A stretch of DNA of 43,342 nt from Candidatus Omnitrophota bacterium (GTDB lineage: Bacteria; Omnitrophota; Gorgyraeia; Gorgyraeales; Gorgyraeaceae). The DNA is taken from assembly GCA_026387235.1 (NCBI GenBank), contig JAPLMD010000004.1, forward strand, positions 1 through 43,342, read 5' to 3'. Positions 40,223 through 43,342 of this stretch are shown here, piece by piece. The position numbers were made by a program, and so were the translations under genes. The notes under the pieces are model-generated. The model made no database searches, was not told the DNA's origin, and was given only the letters and a program-made list of their open reading frames with translations. Every line of letters starts with the position of its first letter. Position 1 is the stretch's first letter.

Positions 40223-40258
40223 AAAAAAGTGCCACGCATATGCGTGGCACTTTTTTTT
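40223..40258. terminator. pilA terminator, perfect 17-bp palindrome
   Basis: The arms 40223-40239 and 40240-40256 are exact reverse complements (gtgccacgcat at the core) with an A-run before and a T-run after, so it can work in both directions. Confidence 0.93.
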
Positions 40259-40259
40259 G

Positions 40260-40416
40260 TCAAGCGAATTCGAAGAATTCGCTTGATCCTGAAGCTGCGA
40301 CGAGATACTTCGATTTCTCTTATTCATCGGAATCTCAGTATGAAATTTTCTATTGAAAATTTCAAAAGAAGCAGCTGAAGGATCTTTGGAGATTCCGCAA
40401 AAGCCTTTGCGGAATC
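40260..40416. repeat. Array of hairpins in the pilA-pilM intergenic region
   Basis: This fills most of the 366-base gap. Hairpin 1: tcaagcgaattc-gaa-gaattcgcttga (40260-40286). Hairpin 2: tgaaattttc-tatt-gaaaatttca (40341-40364). Hairpin 3: gattccgcaaa-agcc-tttgcggaatc (40391-40416). Longer pairings also exist: ggaatctc (40329-40336) with gagattcc near 40389-40396, and an imperfect gatcctgaagctgc (from about 40285) with gcagctgaaggatc (to about 40383). No open reading frame is convincing. It may be a structured RNA or stacked palindromic elements. Confidence 0.7.
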
Positions 40417-40448
40417 AAACAAAAATAAACGCCAGTTGGCATTTTTGC

Positions 40449-40475
40449 TTGACTTTTAAGCCATAATCGTATAAT
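40449..40475 (+). promoter_or_regulatory. Candidate promoter for pilMNOPQ
   Basis: TTGACT (40449-40454) and a perfect TATAAT (40470-40475) are separated by 15 bp, shorter than ideal. No other promoter-like pair is evident before pilM. Confidence 0.55.
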
Positions 40476-40568
40476 TTATTATAAATGAAATCAAAAATAC
40501 GAGTTACGTTAGTTGAGATAATTTTGTATATAGCGTATATAAGTATTTAATATAGGAGCTAGGTAATA

Positions 40569-41552
40569 ATGGTAAGGCCTGTTGGGATTGACATAGGAAC
40601 CAGCAGCATAAAGCTGATAGAGCTTCAGGATAAAAAGGGCAAGCTTGAACTTTTGAAATGCGCTGCTAACGCCATTTCAGGCGAAGATGTAAAAACAAGC
40701 TTGAAAGATTTGCTGGCCCTTTCAAAACTATCTTCGAAACGCGCTAATATATCCTTATCAGGGCTGTCTGTCATCGTGAGATATATTGAGATGCCTCCGA
40801 TGAAAAAAGAAGAGCTTAGAAGCGCGATAAAATTTGAAGGGGGGAAATACATACCGTTCGACATAAATGAGGCAATATTGGACTCGGCTGTGCTGGATAA
40901 AAGCCCTTCAGGCGCTGCTAATAGGGTGCTTCTAGTGGCTGCCAAGAAAGATAGGGTAAATGGCTGCATGGAGATGTTTAAAGAGATTGGATTGGAGATA
41001 GCTTCCATAGGTGTGGATACCATGGCAATGTTAAATTCGTTTCAGAGATTAGGCCTGGAGAACAAGCAGGAAAGTGTTTATGCCATGATAAATATCGGAG
41101 CCAGATTTTCAAACATGAATATAATCAGTAAGGGGTATCCATATTTTACGAGGGATATAATGTGGGGAGGAGCAGGTCTTACCAATAAGATCAAGGAACT
41201 GTCAGGGTTAAGCGCGGATGATGCGGAGTTATTAAAGTGTAGTCCCGGCGAAAGAAAAACAGAAATTGCAAACGCTTTAATGCCTGCGCTTGAAAAATTT
41301 ATATCAGAGATCCGTATGTCATTTGATTATTACGAAACGCAGTTTGGCAGAAATATAGAGAGGCTTTATATAAGCGGCGGCGCTTCGTATCTTTTTAATA
41401 TGCGGGATTTTTTAAAAGAAAATCTGGGTACGGAAATCGTTTCGTGGAATCCGTTTGAGGGCATTAAAATTTTGGACGAGTCGGTTGATAAAAGTCTCAT
41501 GAATTCTCCGGCTCAGTTTGCGGTAGCGCTTGGATTGGCGCTGAGGAAATAA
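40569..41552 (+). CDS. pilM: Type IV pilus alignment protein PilM
   Basis: This 327-residue actin-like (FtsA-fold) cytoplasmic protein begins VGIDIGTSSIKLIEL. It has SVIVRYIEMPPMKKEELRSAIKFEGGKYIPFDINEAILD, MINIGARFSNMNII and LYISGGASYLFNMRDFL. PilM binds the short cytoplasmic N-terminus of PilN and links the alignment complex to the motors. taggag precedes the ATG. Its stop overlaps the pilN start (TAATG). Confidence 0.95.
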   Translation: MVRPVGIDIGTSSIKLIELQDKKGKLELLKCAANAISGEDVKTSLKDLLALSKLSSKRANISLSGLSVIVRYIEMPPMKKEELRSAIKFEGGKYIPFDINEAILDSAVLDKSPSGAANRVLLVAAKKDRVNGCMEMFKEIGLEIASIGVDTMAMLNSFQRLGLENKQESVYAMINIGARFSNMNIISKGYPYFTRDIMWGGAGLTNKIKELSGLSADDAELLKCSPGERKTEIANALMPALEKFISEIRMSFDYYETQFGRNIERLYISGGASYLFNMRDFLKENLGTEIVSWNPFEGIKILDESVDKSLMNSPAQFAVALGLALRK

Positions 41553-42133
41553 TGATAGAAATAAATTTATTACCTGAAGAGCTGAGGAAGAAAAAATCAG
41601 AGCCTGCTTTCAATCTGAGCATAGAGGCGGAAAAACTGAAATTCCTGGCAATTGGCGGAACTATAGGAATTTTAATATTAATCGTAATAGCGCTGTCTTT
41701 GGGATCTTTTATCAGAAAAGCTCAGATAAACAGCTTGCTGGCAAGAGAAAAAATTTTTTCTGACAGGTTTTCCCGTGTAGATAGTATAAATAAAGAGATA
41801 GCTGTCCTGAAAGCTAAAATGGCTGTTTTGGATCAGCTTACAAAGAGAAAATTTTTGTGGACCGAGAAATTGAATCAGCTTTCAGATTTGATCTTGCCTG
41901 GTATATGGTTCACCCATGCATATACTGATTCCGAGAGCAGGCTGATAATAGAAGGCATCGTGATTTCAAAAAGCGAAGAGGCAATGGCTTTTGTAGGAAA
42001 ATTCATGAAAAATATAAAGGACGACCAGCAGTTTTTCAAGGACTTTAAGAATATAAGGCTGGAATCCGTCCAGAGAGAAAATAAAGAGGAAAGAGACGTG
42101 GTGAATTTTAAGATATCTCTTTATTTCCTATAA
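41552..42133 (+). CDS. pilN: Type IV pilus alignment protein PilN
   Basis: The 193-residue bitopic membrane protein opens with MIEINLLPEELRKKK, the conserved INLLP motif that binds PilM. One membrane helix (FLAIGGTIGILILIVIALSLGSFI), a coiled coil and a periplasmic ferredoxin-like domain (TDSESRLIIEGIVISKSEEAMAFV) follow. It pairs with PilO. Its start is coupled to the pilM stop. Confidence 0.93.
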   Translation: MIEINLLPEELRKKKSEPAFNLSIEAEKLKFLAIGGTIGILILIVIALSLGSFIRKAQINSLLAREKIFSDRFSRVDSINKEIAVLKAKMAVLDQLTKRKFLWTEKLNQLSDLILPGIWFTHAYTDSESRLIIEGIVISKSEEAMAFVGKFMKNIKDDQQFFKDFKNIRLESVQRENKEERDVVNFKISLYFL

Positions 42134-42134
42134 A

Positions 42135-42698
42135 ATGGCAGATCAAAAAGAAAAACAAAAAATATACGTACTGATTGTAATATTCGGCATCGCAGGGTTC
42201 GCGCTCTATTACAACCTTCTTTTAAAGCCCCTGTTTTCAAGTTTTATTGCAAAAAATAAAGAATACCGCATTGTGAGAGACAGGGTGAAGAGCGAAGAGA
42301 TAATGATTGCCAATGAAGATGCGATAAAAAGGCAGCATGAAAATTTTGAAAAACAAGGGGATAACCTTGAAAGAAGACTGCCTAGCCAGGATCAGATTTC
42401 AAGCCTTCTTGAGGATTTTTCAAATGTTGCGGAATCTTCTGGGGTTAAGATACTCAAGATAAAGCCGCTGGAAGCGTCTGTTGCCGCATCCAAGCAAAAA
42501 GTTACTAATAGCGCTTATTCTGAATTTCCGATTTTAATAGAAGCCAGGGCAGGATACCACCAGCTCGGAGATTTTGTAAATAAAATAGAGAACATGGACA
42601 GGTTTATAAAGGTTACGGACATGGATGTGGCAGGCATTGATAAAGACCCCCGCCATCACGATATAAAAATGAGGATAATCACCTATGTCTTGCAATAA
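42135..42698 (+). CDS. pilO: Type IV pilus alignment protein PilO
   Basis: The 187-residue protein has the PilO layout: a short cytoplasmic end, one membrane helix (IYVLIVIFGIAGFALYYNLL), a coiled coil (RIVRDRVKSEEIMIANEDAIKR), and LERRLPSQDQISSLLEDFSNVAESSGVKILKIKPL. A periplasmic domain with YSEFPILIEARAGYHQLGDFVNKIENMDRFIKV ends the protein. It forms a heterodimer with PilN. It starts two bases after the pilN stop and overlaps pilP by 14 bases. Confidence 0.93.
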   Translation: MADQKEKQKIYVLIVIFGIAGFALYYNLLLKPLFSSFIAKNKEYRIVRDRVKSEEIMIANEDAIKRQHENFEKQGDNLERRLPSQDQISSLLEDFSNVAESSGVKILKIKPLEASVAASKQKVTNSAYSEFPILIEARAGYHQLGDFVNKIENMDRFIKVTDMDVAGIDKDPRHHDIKMRIITYVLQ

Positions 42699-43062
42699 AA
42701 ACCTTTCTTATTTGACAAAACGAGTTATACTCGTTTTGTCAATTAGCGGAATAACGCTTAGTCCGGTTTTTGCGGGAGAGGAATTTAAGTATAACGCGAA
42801 TTCCAGAAGAGATCCGTTTATTCCTCTTATTTCAGAGACAGGCGGGTACGCGTCTGATGCCTATGAGGCAAGCGCTATAGAAGATATACGGCTGGAAGGC
42901 ATTGTGTGGGATGACGTAAAGGGGTCCATAGCGATTATAAACGGAGAAATAGTGAAGGAAGGCGATTACCTGGGTTCTGTAAAGATTTTAAAAATAAATA
43001 AGGACAGCGTTGTTTTTGACGTTAACGGAGAAAGCTTGAAGATAGAGCTTAACGGGGATTAA
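42685..43062 (+). CDS. pilP: Type IV pilus assembly protein PilP
   Basis: The 125-residue protein has an N-terminal signal sequence (TKRVILVLSISGITLSPVFA-GEE). The short PilP periplasmic domain contains SRRDPFIPLI, IRLEGIVWDDVKGSIAIINGEIVKEGDYLGSVKILKI and DSVVFDVNGESLKIEL. PilP connects PilNO to the secretin PilQ. Unlike many PilP proteins it shows no clear lipobox. The codons for the signal-peptide core lie on a palindromic repeat (42712-42742) that has a near copy upstream of pilT. Confidence 0.88.
   Translation: MSCNKNLSYLTKRVILVLSISGITLSPVFAGEEFKYNANSRRDPFIPLISETGGYASDAYEASAIEDIRLEGIVWDDVKGSIAIINGEIVKEGDYLGSVKILKINKDSVVFDVNGESLKIELNGD
42712..42742. repeat. Palindromic element inside the pilP signal-peptide region
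   Basis: ttgacaaaacgag (42712-42724) and its exact reverse complement (42730-42742) flank a five-base loop. Its 23-base core matches 33251-33273 at 20 positions. Confidence 0.8.
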
Positions 43063-43065
43063 AGG

Positions 43066-43140
43066 TCCTTCGTCCCGAGCCGCTAGTAAGTAAAAATGAT
43101 GCGGCGAGGGACTCGGGATCAAATTTGCTTCGCAAATTTG
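43066..43140 (+). repeat. Two hairpins between pilP and pilQ
   Basis: tcccgag ... ctcggga (with ccgc/gcgg inside) forms an imperfect outer stem over about 43072-43118. caaatttgc-ttc-gcaaatttg (43120-43140) is a perfect stem ending one base before the pilQ Shine-Dalgarno site ggagg (43141-43145). Confidence 0.65.
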
Positions 43141-43151
43141 GGAGGATTTAT

Positions 43152-43342
43152 ATGAAAATGTGGACAGTTTTTATTATTTTATTTTTTGCTTTTACGTGCG
43201 ATTCTTTTGGCCAGGAAGAGGCAGCGGATAGCGCGGTTAAGACCGAAGCCGGTCAGGTAACAGAAACAACCCCGGGTAATATAACAATGGATTTTAAAGA
43301 CGCGGATATAAACAATGTCCTGAGGATACTTTCTTACAAAAG
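43152..43342 (+). CDS. pilQ: Type IV pilus secretin PilQ, 3' end cut by window
   Basis: The first 63 codons are visible. A signal peptide (MWTVFIILFFAFTCDSFG-QE) and an acidic linker are followed by ITMDFKDADINNVLRILSYK, the start of a secretin STN/N0-type domain, which in full-length proteins precedes the outer-membrane channel. ggagg lies seven bases before the ATG. Position directly after pilMNOP supports PilQ. Confidence 0.88.
   Translation, partial: MKMWTVFIILFFAFTCDSFGQEEAADSAVKTEAGQVTETTPGNITMDFKDADINNVLRILSYK

Noticed and set aside
42712-42731. Promoter inside pilP from ttgaca and tatact
   Set aside because: The two boxes are only eight bases apart; the match comes from the palindromic element.
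1-43342. tRNA, rRNA, prophage or integrase genes
   Set aside because: No cloverleaf-like segment, rRNA core sequence, integrase or phage packaging gene was recognised; the tail-fibre-like repeats alone do not make a prophage.

Overview
The window is a dense, mostly single-strand bacterial segment. Gram-negative architecture is indicated by a secretin-type type IV pilus locus, an O-antigen-ligase-like enzyme and a LolD/MacB-type ABC pair. A rod shape is indicated by mreBCD-mrdA-rodA. AT-rich third positions, many small palindromic repeats, large LamG/propeller secreted proteins and an rSAM gene next to rodA remind me of uncultured Omnitrophota (OP3) genomes. That placement is recollection, not a computed result.

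Layout. (1) 1-14314 is a surface/secreted-protein region. It holds the 3' part of a giant GNVGIGTTAP-repeat protein with two predicted seven-bladed propellers, a small putative GIY-YIG element bounded by inverted repeats, a DUF2341-LamG-kelch protein split by a one-base frameshift, a small secreted TPR protein, and a five-LamG candidate lipoprotein. (2) 14336-16342 (minus strand) encodes an ABC ATPase and an FtsX/MacB-type permease. (3) 16463-21359 encodes an O-antigen-ligase-like membrane enzyme fused to a long TPR tail, a periplasmic TPR protein and a small exported protein. (4) 21502-22832 is an ECF sigma factor, its zinc-finger anti-sigma factor and a SpoVG homologue, with a strong palindrome between sigma and anti-sigma. 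(5) 22946-25088 is a membrane coiled-coil protein and aroA, which carries in-frame repeat insertions. (6) 25149-31772 is mreB-mreC-mreD-mrdA-rodA followed by a B12-type radical SAM gene. (7) 31880-43342 is a type IV pilus locus: degenerate GGDEF protein, pilT, stand-alone MshEN-domain protein, two tandem pilB paralogues, pilC, a GEMM-I riboswitch, pilA, pilMNOP and the start of pilQ.

The strongest biological theme is cyclic-di-GMP control of the pilus locus. A class I c-di-GMP (GEMM-I) riboswitch with a terminator lies in front of the pilin gene. The pilus motor genes encode three tandem MshEN-type domains, one of them detached from any ATPase. The locus opens with a HAMP-GAF-GGDEF protein whose catalytic GGDEF motif is destroyed, so it is more likely a sensor than a synthase. 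The pilin gene also has its own strong promoter downstream of the riboswitch terminator, giving a basal plus ligand-gated arrangement.

The second theme is small palindromic elements. They sit between genes, flank a GIY-YIG gene, and occur in frame inside aroA and the signal-peptide region of pilP. I found no tRNA, rRNA or CRISPR array.
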